A stretch of 64,000 bases of DNA from Streptomyces sp. AA1529 (GCF_000280905.1 NZ_ALAP01000092.1:124001-188000); one strand, 5' to 3'; counted from the stretch's first letter, positions 1-8,637 are shown. The notes: generated by a model not told the origin, from the letters alone. Numbers and translations are program-made.

Positions 1-1097
1 CCCAGCAGCCGGGAGAGGCTCACGTTGGCGTCGTGGATCCGCAGGTCGTACCCCTTGCCGTAGAGCCGTTCCGCCAGCTCGACGAGCGGGCTCTCGCGCA
101 GGTCGTCGGTGCCGGGTTTGAAGGAGAGCCCGAGCAGTCCGGCGCGCCGCTTGCCGGTGCGCTCGACCAGGTCCACCGCACGCTGCAGATGGTCGGAGTT
201 GGAGGGCAGCACGTGGGCGAGGATGGGCACCGAGACGTCGGCCCGCCGGGCCGCGTGGACCAGGCTGCGCAGGTCCTTGGGCAGGCAGGAGCCGCCGAAG
301 GCGAAGCCGGGCCGCAGATAGGCCGGGCTGACGTTCAGCTTGCGGTCGGCCAGGAACACGTCCATCACCTGGTGCGAGTCCACTCCGAGGGCCTGGCACA
401 CCGCGCCCAGCTCGTTCGCGAAGCCGATCTTGAGGCCGTGGAAGGCGTTGTCGGCGTACTTGATCGCCTCGGCCGTCGGGACCGGTACCCGGAAGACCTC
501 GCCGGGCAGACCGTCGTACAGTGCCGCCACCGCGTCGCCGCTCGCCGGGTCGAGCTCGCCGATGACGGTCTTGGGCGGGTCGAAGAAGTCCCGCACGCTC
601 GTGCCCTCGCGCAGGAACTCCGGGTTGACCACGACCCCGAAGTCCACTCCGGCGGTGCCGCCGACGTACTTCTCCAGAATCGGGACCAGCAGGTTCAGGC
701 AGGTACCGGGGAGCATGGTGCTGCGGTACACGACGGTCTGCCGCCCGCCGCGCCCGTCGCGCTCCGCCAGCGCGGCGCCGATCTGCTCGGTGACCCGTTC
801 CAGATACGCGGTGCACAGGCTGCCGTTGGGCTCCGACGGCGTGCCCACGCAGACGAGCGTCACCTCGCTGTCCAGGACCGCCTCGCGGACGTCAGCGGTG
901 GCGCGTAACGCCCCGGTCCGCACGACCTCGGCGACGAGTTCGCCGATCCGCTCCTCGACCACCGGGGCCCTGCCTGCGTTGACCAGGTCGACCTTCGCCT
1001 GGTTCACGTCCACCCCGACCACCTGATGCCCCCGGCCGGCCAGGCACGCGGCCGACACGCAGCCGACGTAGCCGAGCCCCAGAACACTGACCCTCAT
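1..1097 (-). CDS. Nucleotide-sugar (GDP-mannose 6-type) dehydrogenase, 3' end cut by window edge
   Basis: Oxidises the C6 of a nucleotide sugar to the uronic acid with NAD+, supplying precursors for extracellular polysaccharide. The N-terminus begins with a Rossmann glycine motif (VLGLGYVG). The central part has RSTMLPGT and NPEFLREGTS. The catalytic cysteine lies in FAFGGSCLPKDL, and the C-terminal part has GLLGLSFKPGTDDLRESP. This pattern is closer to AlgD-type GDP-mannose dehydrogenases than to typical UDP-glucose dehydrogenases, but substrate cannot be decided from sequence alone. The ATG at 1097 follows a strong GGGGGAGGA ribosome site. About 365 codons are visible and the reading frame is open at base 1, so roughly 60-80 residues are missing. 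It lies 73 bp downstream of the sugar transferase and is probably co-transcribed with it. Confidence 0.9.
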   Translation of the reverse strand, partial: MRVSVLGLGYVGCVSAACLAGRGHQVVGVDVNQAKVDLVNAGRAPVVEERIGELVAEVVRTGALRATADVREAVLDSEVTLVCVGTPSEPNGSLCTAYLERVTEQIGAALAERDGRGGRQTVVYRSTMLPGTCLNLLVPILEKYVGGTAGVDFGVVVNPEFLREGTSVRDFFDPPKTVIGELDPASGDAVAALYDGLPGEVFRVPVPTAEAIKYADNAFHGLKIGFANELGAVCQALGVDSHQVMDVFLADRKLNVSPAYLRPGFAFGGSCLPKDLRSLVHAARRADVSVPILAHVLPSNSDHLQRAVDLVERTGKRRAGLLGLSFKPGTDDLRESPLVELAERLYGKGYDLRIHDANVSLSRLL

Positions 1098-1170
1098 GAC
1101 ATGTTCCTCCCCCAGAGCAGGCCGCTGCGGCCTGCGTTCCGCACGCCGGCCGGACGACGGCCGCCGCGCA

Positions 1171-2649
1171 TCAGTAGGCCCCCTGCCCGTGGAGCACCAC
1201 GCGCAGGGTCTTCCACAAGATCACCGTGTCCAGGGCCAGCGACCAGTCCTCCACATACCGCAGGTCGAGGCGGACCGCCTCCTCCCACGGCAGATCGCTG
1301 CGCCCGCTGATCTGCCACAGGCCGGTGAGCCCGGGTTTGACCAGCAGCCGCCGCCGGATGTCCGGGTCGTAGGCGGCGGACTCCTCCGGCAGCGGAGGCC
1401 GGGGACCGACGAGCGACATGGATCCGGCCAGGACGTTGAACAGCTGCGGGAGTTCGTCGAGCGAGTAGCGGCGCAGCACCGCTCCGACCCGGGTCACCCG
1501 CGGATCCCGGCGGAGTTTGAACAGCAGCCCGGCGCCCTCGTTGCGGTCGGCCAGCTCGGCGCGTGCCCGGTCGGCCCCGGCGACCATGGTGCGGAACTTC
1601 AGTATCGTGAATTCCCGGCCGTCCTTGCCGACCCGACGCTGCCGGTAGAACGCGCCGCCGCGGCTGTCCGCCAGCACCAGGAGCCCGACGAGCAGCATCA
1701 GTGGCGCGCACAGCACCAGCAGGAGCGTCGCACCCATCTTGTCGACGACCTCTTTGACGGCCCGGCGGCCTCCGGTGAAGGTCGGCATGCTGACCCGTAA
1801 CAGCGGTATCCCGAGCACCGCGTCGACGTGCAGCCGCGGGCCCGCCACTTCCATCAGCACGGGGGCCACGACCATCTCGGCGTCGCTGCCCTCGAGGTTC
1901 CAGGCCAGCCGCTGCAACTGTTCGGGCGACCAGTGCGGGTCCGGGGTGACCGCGACCACGCGGTAGCCGTCCCGGCGGACGTGGCCCGCGAGGTCGGCCA
2001 GCCGGCCGACGACGGGCACTCCGTCCAGGTGGTCACCGTGCAGTCCGAATCCGTCCGGCGTGCACACCGCCTCCACCCGCCAGCCGAGGTGCGGGAATTT
2101 GCGGACCCGGGATATCAGATCGCGCACGGTGTCCGGGCTCCCGGCGGCCAGCACCGGCCGCAGGCATCTGCCCGCCATCCGCTGCCTGTGCAGCGAGAGC
2201 CGCAGCAGATATCGCGCGATCATGGTGAGCAGCGCGATCGCGGGGACGGCGACGAAGATCCAGAGTTTGATGTTGCGCGAGGTCAGGGCTATCCCGCCGA
2301 GCGCCAGCACGACGACCGCCGTGAACAGCGAGCGTCCGAGCCGGCGGAATTCCTCGGCACCCTGGCCGAGCACGGCGGGAGCCCACGCCCGGCTCACCGC
2401 GAGGGCCCCCAGCACCAGCAGCTCGGTGCCGAGCGCGAGGATGCCCCATTTCTCGTGCCAGTTGGCCGCGTCCCGGGCCCCGAAGAAGATGCCGATCGCC
2501 GCCACCACGAAGGCGGTCACCACGGTGTCGCCGGTGATCACGGTACGGCGGTACCGCTGCTCCCAGTCGCTCGCGGGCCGGCTGACTGCCCCCTCCGCCG
2601 GACGCCCGAGCGCCGACGGTAACGGGTCGACCAATTCCCCCTGCCGCAC
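1171..2649 (-). CDS. Exopolysaccharide polyprenyl glycosylphosphotransferase (initiating sugar transferase)
   Basis: Transfers a sugar-1-phosphate from a nucleotide sugar to undecaprenyl phosphate at the membrane, the first step of exopolysaccharide repeat assembly. The N-terminal third has about four membrane segments and a CoA-binding-like middle domain. A further membrane helix precedes the catalytic bacterial sugar transferase domain, recognisable by FYRQRRVGKDG, ILKFRTM, RRYSLDELPQLFNVL, SLVGPRP and KPGLTGLWQ. With the GTG at 2649 (GGGGG six bases upstream) the protein is 492 aa, usual for the WbaP/CpsE class. The longer open frame upstream is low-complexity Arg/Gly and unlikely to be coding. 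Codon 10 is TTA, a rare leucine codon that in Streptomyces makes translation depend on the bldA tRNA. The pairing with the nucleotide-sugar dehydrogenase suggests an exopolysaccharide cluster continuing leftwards. Confidence 0.9.
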   Translation of the reverse strand: MRQGELVDPLPSALGRPAEGAVSRPASDWEQRYRRTVITGDTVVTAFVVAAIGIFFGARDAANWHEKWGILALGTELLVLGALAVSRAWAPAVLGQGAEEFRRLGRSLFTAVVVLALGGIALTSRNIKLWIFVAVPAIALLTMIARYLLRLSLHRQRMAGRCLRPVLAAGSPDTVRDLISRVRKFPHLGWRVEAVCTPDGFGLHGDHLDGVPVVGRLADLAGHVRRDGYRVVAVTPDPHWSPEQLQRLAWNLEGSDAEMVVAPVLMEVAGPRLHVDAVLGIPLLRVSMPTFTGGRRAVKEVVDKMGATLLLVLCAPLMLLVGLLVLADSRGGAFYRQRRVGKDGREFTILKFRTMVAGADRARAELADRNEGAGLLFKLRRDPRVTRVGAVLRRYSLDELPQLFNVLAGSMSLVGPRPPLPEESAAYDPDIRRRLLVKPGLTGLWQISGRSDLPWEEAVRLDLRYVEDWSLALDTVILWKTLRVVLHGQGAY

Positions 2650-3509
2650 AGAATCCCCCAGCTCGCCAGTGGTTCGACCTGTTCGTCCATCACTGTTCCC
2701 CGGGAGACACCCGCCCCCCGCGCCGCGCTGTTCCTTTCCCCGGGAACGCTCCCGCCCGGGCGCACGCACTCCCGCCGTCGCAGGCCGTACGTGAACACCA
2801 CACCGGGCGGTGGCGCATCCCCCTCTCCCCACCCGGCTCCCTGGTTGCACAGGACCCCGCGGAACCTCCGGATGCTCCCCACACCCGCGGTGCCGGCTCG
2901 GGATCCCGGAGCCGAGCGCCTCTGTTGTCCGGCGCAGGGATACGACCAATGGCTGCCCGAAACATCGGACCGTTAGATCACCATTTGTCGCCCTGTGTCC
3001 AAACATCTGAAGCACGGTCAATGTAGACCATCACGCGCCACCTGAAGAGGGGGTGTGTGCAATTTGTGCGCAAGCTTTGGAGTTTGAGTACCGGCCGAAG
3101 GCGGCCCGCGCGTACTTCGACAGTGAGAGCACGCCATGTGAGCTGCGGGAACGCGGCATCTCCGGGGCGCCGGCCCCGCAACCCCGAGATACCCGGATGT
3201 GCGGTTCACCTCGCCCGAGAGCCACCGGAGTTCCATGAACCGACATGCATGTGCCAGTGGTCTGGTCCGGCGGAGGCGCAACGGAAGGCCCCCATGAAGC
3301 AGACCGATGATCGCGACGCACGGTAGCCGGTGACGCACAGTTCGTGCTATGGCCTACGATCCTCTCCTGGCCGCTGCAGGCCGTGCAGGAGCTCTCCACC
3401 CGTCGGCAGGGTTGACGGAACGTTTCCGGCGGATTTGGTCCCTGTCCTCCGGTCCGGCGGCCCGTTCAACTCCTGCGCAAGGGAACAGGCACACCAAGGA
3501 CGGTGACCC
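2650..3509. other. 860-bp intergenic region between divergent sugar-transferase and symporter genes
   Basis: No convincing gene was found: the open frames here are Arg/Gly/Pro-rich with poor codon bias. The stretch around 2950-3080 is less GC-rich than its surroundings and probably holds the leftward promoter(s) of the sugar transferase operon. The right end holds a candidate ECF-type promoter for the symporter operon, listed separately. Confidence 0.5.
3412..3440 (+). promoter_or_regulatory. Candidate ECF-type promoter of the symporter-sigma operon
   Basis: GGAAC at 3417-3421 is followed after 16 bases by GTC at 3438-3440. This fits the GGAAC-N16-GTC architecture often used by actinobacterial ECF sigma factors. 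A TTGACG (3412-3417) overlaps it. The element lies about 70 bp before the symporter start, so the ECF factor encoded downstream could control its own operon. It was judged by eye only. Confidence 0.3.
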
Positions 3510-5057
3510 ATGGCCGGTACAGCCATGACTGCGACGTTTCTCGCGGTGCTCGCCGGGGCGTCGCTGCTCGCGGTCACCGCGCGTCGCCTGCGTCCCAACG
3601 ACCGGCTTCCGTCCCTGGAAGGCTGGGCGCTGGCCGACCGGAGCCTCGGACCCCTGTGGACCTGGATGCTGCTCGGCGGCACCATCTTCACGGCGTACAC
3701 CTTCACCGCCGTACCAGGACTGGCGTACGGCAACGGGGCACCCGCGTTCTTCGCGGTGCCCTACACGGTACTCGTCTGCCCGCTCGTCTTCGTCCTGCTG
3801 GCCCGACTGTGGACGGTGGCCCGCCGGCACGGCTACATCACCGTCGCCGACTTCGTGCGCGGACGGTACGGATCCGCGCCACTGGCCCTGGTGGTCGCGC
3901 TGACCGGGATCCTCGCGACGATGCCGTATCTGGCGCTGCAGCTACTGGGCATACGTGCGGTGCTGACAGCCGGCGGCATGTACCCGGCGGGCGCGACCGG
4001 CGATCTGGTGATGGTGGCGCTGTTCGCCGGGCTCGCGGTGGCGACCTACCGGCACGGGCTGCGGGCGCCGACCGTCATCTCCGCGCTGAAAGCCGTAGCC
4101 GTTTTCGTCTCGCTGACCGCCGTGACCTGGTTGGTCCTGGTGCGGCTCGGTGGTCCGGGTGCGGTCTTCGAGGGCGCCGCCCAGCGGCTGGGTTCTCCCG
4201 CACTGCTCCTCAGCCCCGCTCATCGGCCCGCCTACGCCACCCTCGCCCTGGGCTCCGCTCTCGCCCTGCTGATGTACCCGCATGTGCTCACGGCGGGCTT
4301 CGCCTCCGACGGTTCGCGCACCCTGCGCAGGACCGCCGCGGCGTTGCCCGCGTGGACCGGGCTGCTGGCGCTCTTCGGGTTCCTGGGGATCGCTGCGCTC
4401 GCGGTGGGGGTGCGGGCGCCGGAGGGCACGGCCGAGGCGGCCGTGCCGATGCTGGTGGACCGGCTGATGCCGGGACCGCTGGCCGGGCTGGTGTTCGGAG
4501 CGATCACCGTGGGGGCGCTTGTCCCGGCTGCGGTGATGTCGATCGCGGCCGCGACCAGCTTCGTCCGCAATGTCTATGTCGAGTACGTCCATCCGACGGC
4601 CACGCCCAAGCGGCAGGTGCGCATAGCCAAGTCGGTGTCGCTCACCGCGAAGGTGGGCGCGGTGGCGTTCGTGTTCGGGCTGCGCGATCAGGACGCCATC
4701 AACCTCCAGTTGCTCGGCGGGGTCTGGATCCTGCAGATCTTCCCGGCCGTGGCCGTGGGGCTGTACACCCGATGGCTGCACCCCCGGGCCCTCCTCGCCG
4801 GGTGGGGGGTGGGCATGGTGGCCGGGACGTTCCTCGTGGTGCGGGAAGGGTTCTCGCCCATCGTGCCACTCGGCACGGATGCCGGACCGCTGGAGATATA
4901 CGTCGGTCTCGTCGCGCTGCTGCTCAATCTGACTGTCGCAGTGGCCGGGAGCCTCGCTCTGGAACGCCTCCGCGTCCCGCGCGGCGCCGACCTCACCGAC
5001 CTGCCCCCGCGTCTGACCCTCAGACGGCGCCCCGAGACGGGAGCGAACAACCCATGA
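3510..5057 (+). CDS. mctP: Sodium:solute symporter family permease, MctP-like monocarboxylate transporter
   Basis: A polytopic membrane protein of 515 aa with about 13 hydrophobic segments, of the SSS (sodium:solute symporter) family. The N-terminal half carries TIFTAYTFTAVPGLAYG, GYITVADFVRGRYGS and LTGILATMPYLALQLLGI. From memory these closely resemble MctP permeases, which take up lactate, pyruvate and similar monocarboxylates. Actual substrate is inferred. The start is ATG 3510 with AAGGACGG upstream. Its stop overlaps the ATG of the ECF sigma gene (ATGA), so the two are translationally coupled. MctP permeases are normally encoded directly after a DUF3311 gene. Here a DUF3311 gene lies about 1.1 kb downstream of the permease, beyond the sigma factor gene. 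Confidence 0.8.
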   Translation: MAGTAMTATFLAVLAGASLLAVTARRLRPNDRLPSLEGWALADRSLGPLWTWMLLGGTIFTAYTFTAVPGLAYGNGAPAFFAVPYTVLVCPLVFVLLARLWTVARRHGYITVADFVRGRYGSAPLALVVALTGILATMPYLALQLLGIRAVLTAGGMYPAGATGDLVMVALFAGLAVATYRHGLRAPTVISALKAVAVFVSLTAVTWLVLVRLGGPGAVFEGAAQRLGSPALLLSPAHRPAYATLALGSALALLMYPHVLTAGFASDGSRTLRRTAAALPAWTGLLALFGFLGIAALAVGVRAPEGTAEAAVPMLVDRLMPGPLAGLVFGAITVGALVPAAVMSIAAATSFVRNVYVEYVHPTATPKRQVRIAKSVSLTAKVGAVAFVFGLRDQDAINLQLLGGVWILQIFPAVAVGLYTRWLHPRALLAGWGVGMVAGTFLVVREGFSPIVPLGTDAGPLEIYVGLVALLLNLTVAVAGSLALERLRVPRGADLTDLPPRLTLRRRPETGANNP

Positions 5058-5632
5058 GACACAGATCCGGCATCCCTGTGCCGGTGCCGCAGCCCGCAGT
5101 CCCAGCCGACGCACTCGCCCCCACGATCAACGACCCCGCCGACGCGGCGAGGGAGGCCGGTGTGGCTCGGCTGTTCGAACTGCACTACACCCCGATGCTG
5201 CGACTCGCCGTGCTGCTGGGAGCCGACGATCCGGAGAACGTGGTGGCCGAGGCCTACTACCAGATCTACCGCAGATGGCGGCGGCTGCAGGACACTGCGG
5301 CGGCTGAGGCCTATCTGCGCTCCACGGTCTGCAACCTGACGCGGATGCGGATACGCCATCTGCAGATGGCACGCAAACACGCGGTGAGATCGCCCGACGA
5401 GATGGTCGCCTCGGCCGAGAGCACCGCGCTGCTGCGCGACGATCAGCGTGTGCTGATCGACACACTGCGGCAGCTCCCGGCCCGGCAGCGTGAGGCGCTG
5501 GTGCTGCGGCACTGGCTCGGGCTGAAGGAGAGTGAGATCGCCGCCGCGATGGGAATCTCCTGCGGGTCCGTCAAGACGCATACGGCGCGCGGTATCGCAG
5601 CGCTGACCCAGGCGATGGAGGCCCGGAAATGA
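5054..5632 (+). CDS. ECF-type RNA polymerase sigma factor
   Basis: A 192-aa sigma-70 family factor. Region 2 spans about residues 35-105 (LFELHYTPMLRLAVLLG through MRIRHLQMARK). Region 4 spans about 130-190, with LRQLPARQREALVLRHWLG and a helix-turn-helix ESEIAAAMGISCGSVKTH. It directs RNA polymerase to a small promoter set. The acidic helix of region 2.2 is less conserved than in classical ECFs (ENVVAEAYYQIYRRW). The start is the ATG of the ATGA overlap with the symporter stop, and its own stop overlaps the next ATG in the same way. The tight coupling suggests that its activity is tied to transport or to the small membrane protein that follows, which could act as anti-sigma. No zinc-type anti-sigma motif is visible there. 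Confidence 0.85.
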   Translation: MRHRSGIPVPVPQPAVPADALAPTINDPADAAREAGVARLFELHYTPMLRLAVLLGADDPENVVAEAYYQIYRRWRRLQDTAAAEAYLRSTVCNLTRMRIRHLQMARKHAVRSPDEMVASAESTALLRDDQRVLIDTLRQLPARQREALVLRHWLGLKESEIAAAMGISCGSVKTHTARGIAALTQAMEARK

Positions 5633-5952
5633 ACGACACCGGTCCCGACCGGACGGAGAGGGAACTGGGCGAGGCCCTGGCCACGCTCGCCGACGGGGTG
5701 CGGAGTGCCCCCGACGCCTACAGCACTGCGCGCGGCGACTGGCTGCGCCGCGAGCGTCGGCGCAGGCTCGTCCTCGCGGCGCTCATCGCGGTCGTCTTCA
5801 CACTGGCCACGCTGATCGGCCTGTGGGTACTGAACCGGACGCCCTCGGACCGGGGGGTCGTCTTCTCCGGTGCCGGGCCCACCGGCGGAGCTCTCGTCTC
5901 ACTTCCGCGAGCCCTCCCCGACTGCCTCGTGCTCTGCGCCTCAACCGTGTGA
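5629..5952 (+). CDS. Small single-pass membrane protein coupled to the ECF sigma gene (possible anti-sigma)
   Basis: 107 aa. The first 45 residues are hydrophilic and charged, ending in an Arg-rich stretch (WLRRERRRR). One membrane helix follows at about 46-68 (LVLAALIAVVFTLATLIGLWVL), then a short outer tail containing CLVLC. The topology (cytoplasmic N-domain, one helix, short outside tail) and the ATGA overlap with the sigma gene fit an anti-sigma factor. The N-domain lacks the HxxxCxxC zinc motif and is shorter than usual, so this role is inference. No family was recognised. Confidence 0.7.
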   Translation: MNDTGPDRTERELGEALATLADGVRSAPDAYSTARGDWLRRERRRRLVLAALIAVVFTLATLIGLWVLNRTPSDRGVVFSGAGPTGGALVSLPRALPDCLVLCASTV

Positions 5953-6133
5953 CCCGCTCGGCCGGCTTCGGGACGGCGGAGCGCCTCCCCCATGACGGAC
6001 GCCGCCCACGGCGCCGGCCATGCACCGTACGGAGGCGTGGGAAGGTCCCGTTCACCGACGAGTCCGCCGGGGCGGAACCGTCGCTTCGATGTCCTGCTTT
6101 GTTCGCGTAGTCGGCGAGGAATGGAGCCGCCGT

Positions 6134-6391
6134 ATGCCGGGAAGATCTCGGATGAGACCAGCGGTGATCACACCGGCCCGGGTGGTGATCGCCCTGTGTC
6201 TCGTCGCCCCGTTCGTCGCGATGCTGTGGGTCGGCTCCTACGCCAAGAGCGACCCCGCTTTGATGGGCATCCCGTTCTTCTACTGGTACCAGCTGCTGTG
6301 GGTGCCGCTGTCCGCAGTGCTGACGCTGGTTGCCCACCAACTGTGGCGGCGTGACCAGCGGGCACGTCGGAGCGGGGACGCCGCGGAGTGA
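6134..6391 (+). CDS. DUF3311 family membrane protein
   Basis: 85 aa with two membrane segments, ARVVIALCLVAPFVAMLWVG and YWYQLLWVPLSAVLTLVAHQLW. These two helices separated by a Pro/Phe-rich FFYWYQLLW hinge are typical of DUF3311 proteins. DUF3311 genes are usually found next to MctP-type sodium:solute symporters, and the protein is thought to be a small accessory subunit. Here the symporter is the first gene of the operon beginning at 3510, and the sigma and small membrane genes lie between. The start used is ATG 6134, with GGAG seven bases upstream. ATG 6152 is an alternative. It is separated by 181 bp from the preceding gene. Confidence 0.75.
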   Translation: MPGRSRMRPAVITPARVVIALCLVAPFVAMLWVGSYAKSDPALMGIPFFYWYQLLWVPLSAVLTLVAHQLWRRDQRARRSGDAAE

Positions 6392-6936
6392 AACGGGGGC
6401 GGTGGCGTCCGGTGTGTGCGTCGCGCTGCGTGCAACCGGGCCGCCGAGGAGGTTCCCCGGCCCGGCACGACGGCCGCCGACCGGGACAGCGGGGCGTGCC
6501 CGTGACGTCATGACCCGCCGCCGGAAACTCGAGGAAATCTCCTGTCAACCGAATCGGAACCTCCGGCAACTCCTGAGCAGACCGCCGGGCGGCCGGCCCG
6601 CGGCATCCGAGCAGGAGGTCAGGGGGCACCCTTGGCAGACAGCGGGTACGGACCCACGCCGAGCCGGGCGTTGACCGACGGCTTCCAACGGGCGTGTGCG
6701 GCCGTGACGGGAGAGCTCCGCCGCCGCGGCACAGTCGCCGCCCCGGCGCGGCACCTGGTGGCCGGGTACACCGCCGAGCCAGGCAGAGCGGGCGAAAGTA
6801 CCCGATGCCCCGTTCCGGTCGCCGGCATCGCTCGGTCGAGGAGGGCCGCCCTCCACCGTCCACGCTGTCTCCCTGCCAGGTGCACATGCCGTGCAGGGCA
6901 ACGGCTCAATCTCCCAGAATCCAGAGAGCGTCTCGC
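6392..6936 (+). other. 545-bp intergenic region and probable 5' leader of cstA
   Basis: No convincing coding sequence was seen: several open frames cross the region, but all are Arg/Pro-rich without codon bias. Two overlapping hairpins can be drawn, CGGG/CCCG at 6789-6804 and CGATGCC/GGCATCG at 6803-6830, about 110-150 bp before the cstA start. The region probably contains the promoter and an unusually long leader for the cstA operon. Confidence 0.4.
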
Positions 6937-8637
6937 ATGAACGCACTTCCGCTGCTGTTGATCGGCCTTGCGATATTCGCGGGCGGATACGTCTTCTACT
7001 CGAAATTCCTGGGCAACCGGGTCTACAAACTCGACGCGTCCTTCAAGACGCCCGCGCACGAGCTGCAGGACGGCGTGGACTACGTCCCGACCAACAAGTT
7101 CGTGCTGTGGGGTCACCACTTCACCTCGGTCGCGGGGGCAGCGCCGATCGTCGGCCCCGCAGTCGCCGTGATCTGGGGCTGGGTGCCCGCGTTCCTGTGG
7201 GTCACCCTCGGCACGGTTTTCTTCGCGGGCATGCACGACCTGGGCGCGCTGTGGGCCTCGGCGCGCAACAAGGGCCGCTCGATGGGTACGCTCTCGGGCC
7301 GCTACATCGGCGCCCGGGGCGCGAACCTCTTCCTCGTCGTGATCTTCCTGCTGCTCCTGATGGTGATCGCGGCCTTCGCGGTGGTCATCAAGGACCTGCT
7401 GATCTCCACGCCCTCGGCGGTGATCCCCGCCTGGGGCGCGGTCGCGGTGGCGCTGCTGGTCGGCCAGGCGGTCTACCGCTACCGGATGAGCCTCGGCCTG
7501 GTCACCGTGGTGGGCGTCGCGGCGCTCTACGGCCTGGTGCTCCTCGGTGACGCCGTCCCCGTGGAACTGCCCGACCCGATCCTGGGCATGTCCCCGGCGA
7601 CCTTCTGGATCGTCGCCCTCTTCGTCTACGCCGGGATAGCCTCCCTGTTGCCCGTGTGGGTGCTGCTCCAGCCGCGGGACTACATCAACGGCGTCCAGCT
7701 CTTCGTCGGGCTCGGCATCCTGTTCGTCGCGGTGCTGCTGAGCGCCCCGACGGTCGTCGCCCCGGCCTTCAACGACGCCGTGCCCGCGGGCACCCCGGAC
7801 CTCCTGCCGCTGCTCTTCGTGACCATCGCGTGCGGCGCGATCTCCGGCTTCCACGGCATGGTCTCCTCGGGCACCACCTCGAAGCAGTTGGACAAGGAGA
7901 CCGACGCCCGTTTCGTCGGCTACTTCGGCGCGGTCGGCGAGGGCATGCTCGCGCTCGGCGCGATCATCGCCGCCATCGCGGGCTACCGCACCATGGCCGA
8001 CTGGAAGGCCGTCTACACCGCCTTCGGCGAGGGCGGTGTCGGGGCGTTCGTCGCGGGCGGCGGCGAGATCGTCAACAGCGGCCTGGGCCTGTCGGCTTCG
8101 CTGAGCTCGACGGTGCTGGCCACCATGGCGATCCTGTTCGCCGCCACCACCATGGACACCGGCATGCGCCTGCTGCGCTTCGTCGTCCAGGAGGCCGGTG
8201 AGGTCGCGAAGTTGAAGATCAGCAATGGCGTCGGCACCCTCATCGCGCTCGCCGCCGGTATGGGACTCACCTTCAGCCAGGGCGCCGACGGCGCCGGCGG
8301 CCTCCGGATCTGGCCGCTGTTCGGCACCAGCAACCAGCTGCTGGCCTCCCTGACCCTGTCCATCGTCGCGGTCATGCTGATCCGCAAGCGCCGCAACCCG
8401 GCTCCTGCGCTCGTGCCGCTCGTGGTCGTGTTCGTGATGGCGTTCTGGGCCGCGCTCGCCCAGCTCGGCGACCTCTACGACGCCCGGGACTGGCTGCTGC
8501 TGACCATCGACGTCGTCATCATCGTCGCCGCCGTGTGGGTCGCCTTCGAGGCGATCGTCGCGATGCGGCGGGCATCCCAGGAACCGCCGGAGGCCCCCGA
8601 CGCCGATACGGCGGAGAAAGCCGGGGTGACGGGGTGA
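6937..8637 (+). CDS. cstA: Carbon starvation protein CstA, pyruvate/peptide transporter
   Basis: A 566-aa integral membrane protein with about 15-16 hydrophobic segments. CstA hallmarks include NKFVLWGHHFTSVAGAAPIVGP near residues 50-72, LGALWASARNKGRSMG, FHGMVSSGTTSKQLDKE and WPLFGTSNQLLASL. In other bacteria CstA/BtsT-type proteins import pyruvate or peptides under carbon limitation. The ATG at 6937 gives the standard N-terminus. Its stop overlaps the GTG of the next gene (GTGA), and that gene in turn overlaps an ArsA-like ATPase gene, giving a three-gene operon. The C-terminal tail after the last helix is short and hydrophilic. Confidence 0.95.
   Translation: MNALPLLLIGLAIFAGGYVFYSKFLGNRVYKLDASFKTPAHELQDGVDYVPTNKFVLWGHHFTSVAGAAPIVGPAVAVIWGWVPAFLWVTLGTVFFAGMHDLGALWASARNKGRSMGTLSGRYIGARGANLFLVVIFLLLLMVIAAFAVVIKDLLISTPSAVIPAWGAVAVALLVGQAVYRYRMSLGLVTVVGVAALYGLVLLGDAVPVELPDPILGMSPATFWIVALFVYAGIASLLPVWVLLQPRDYINGVQLFVGLGILFVAVLLSAPTVVAPAFNDAVPAGTPDLLPLLFVTIACGAISGFHGMVSSGTTSKQLDKETDARFVGYFGAVGEGMLALGAIIAAIAGYRTMADWKAVYTAFGEGGVGAFVAGGGEIVNSGLGLSASLSSTVLATMAILFAATTMDTGMRLLRFVVQEAGEVAKLKISNGVGTLIALAAGMGLTFSQGADGAGGLRIWPLFGTSNQLLASLTLSIVAVMLIRKRRNPAPALVPLVVVFVMAFWAALAQLGDLYDARDWLLLTIDVVIIVAAVWVAFEAIVAMRRASQEPPEAPDADTAEKAGVTG

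Noticed and set aside
3018-3399. Several overlapping 60-120-codon open frames between the sugar transferase and symporter
   Set aside because: All are Arg/Gly/Ser-rich without third-position G/C bias or ribosome sites and have no recognisable family; treated as intergenic.
6632-6940. A 102-codon plus-strand frame just before cstA
   Set aside because: Composition and lack of family similarity suggest noise; it would overlap the cstA start without a sensible ribosome site.
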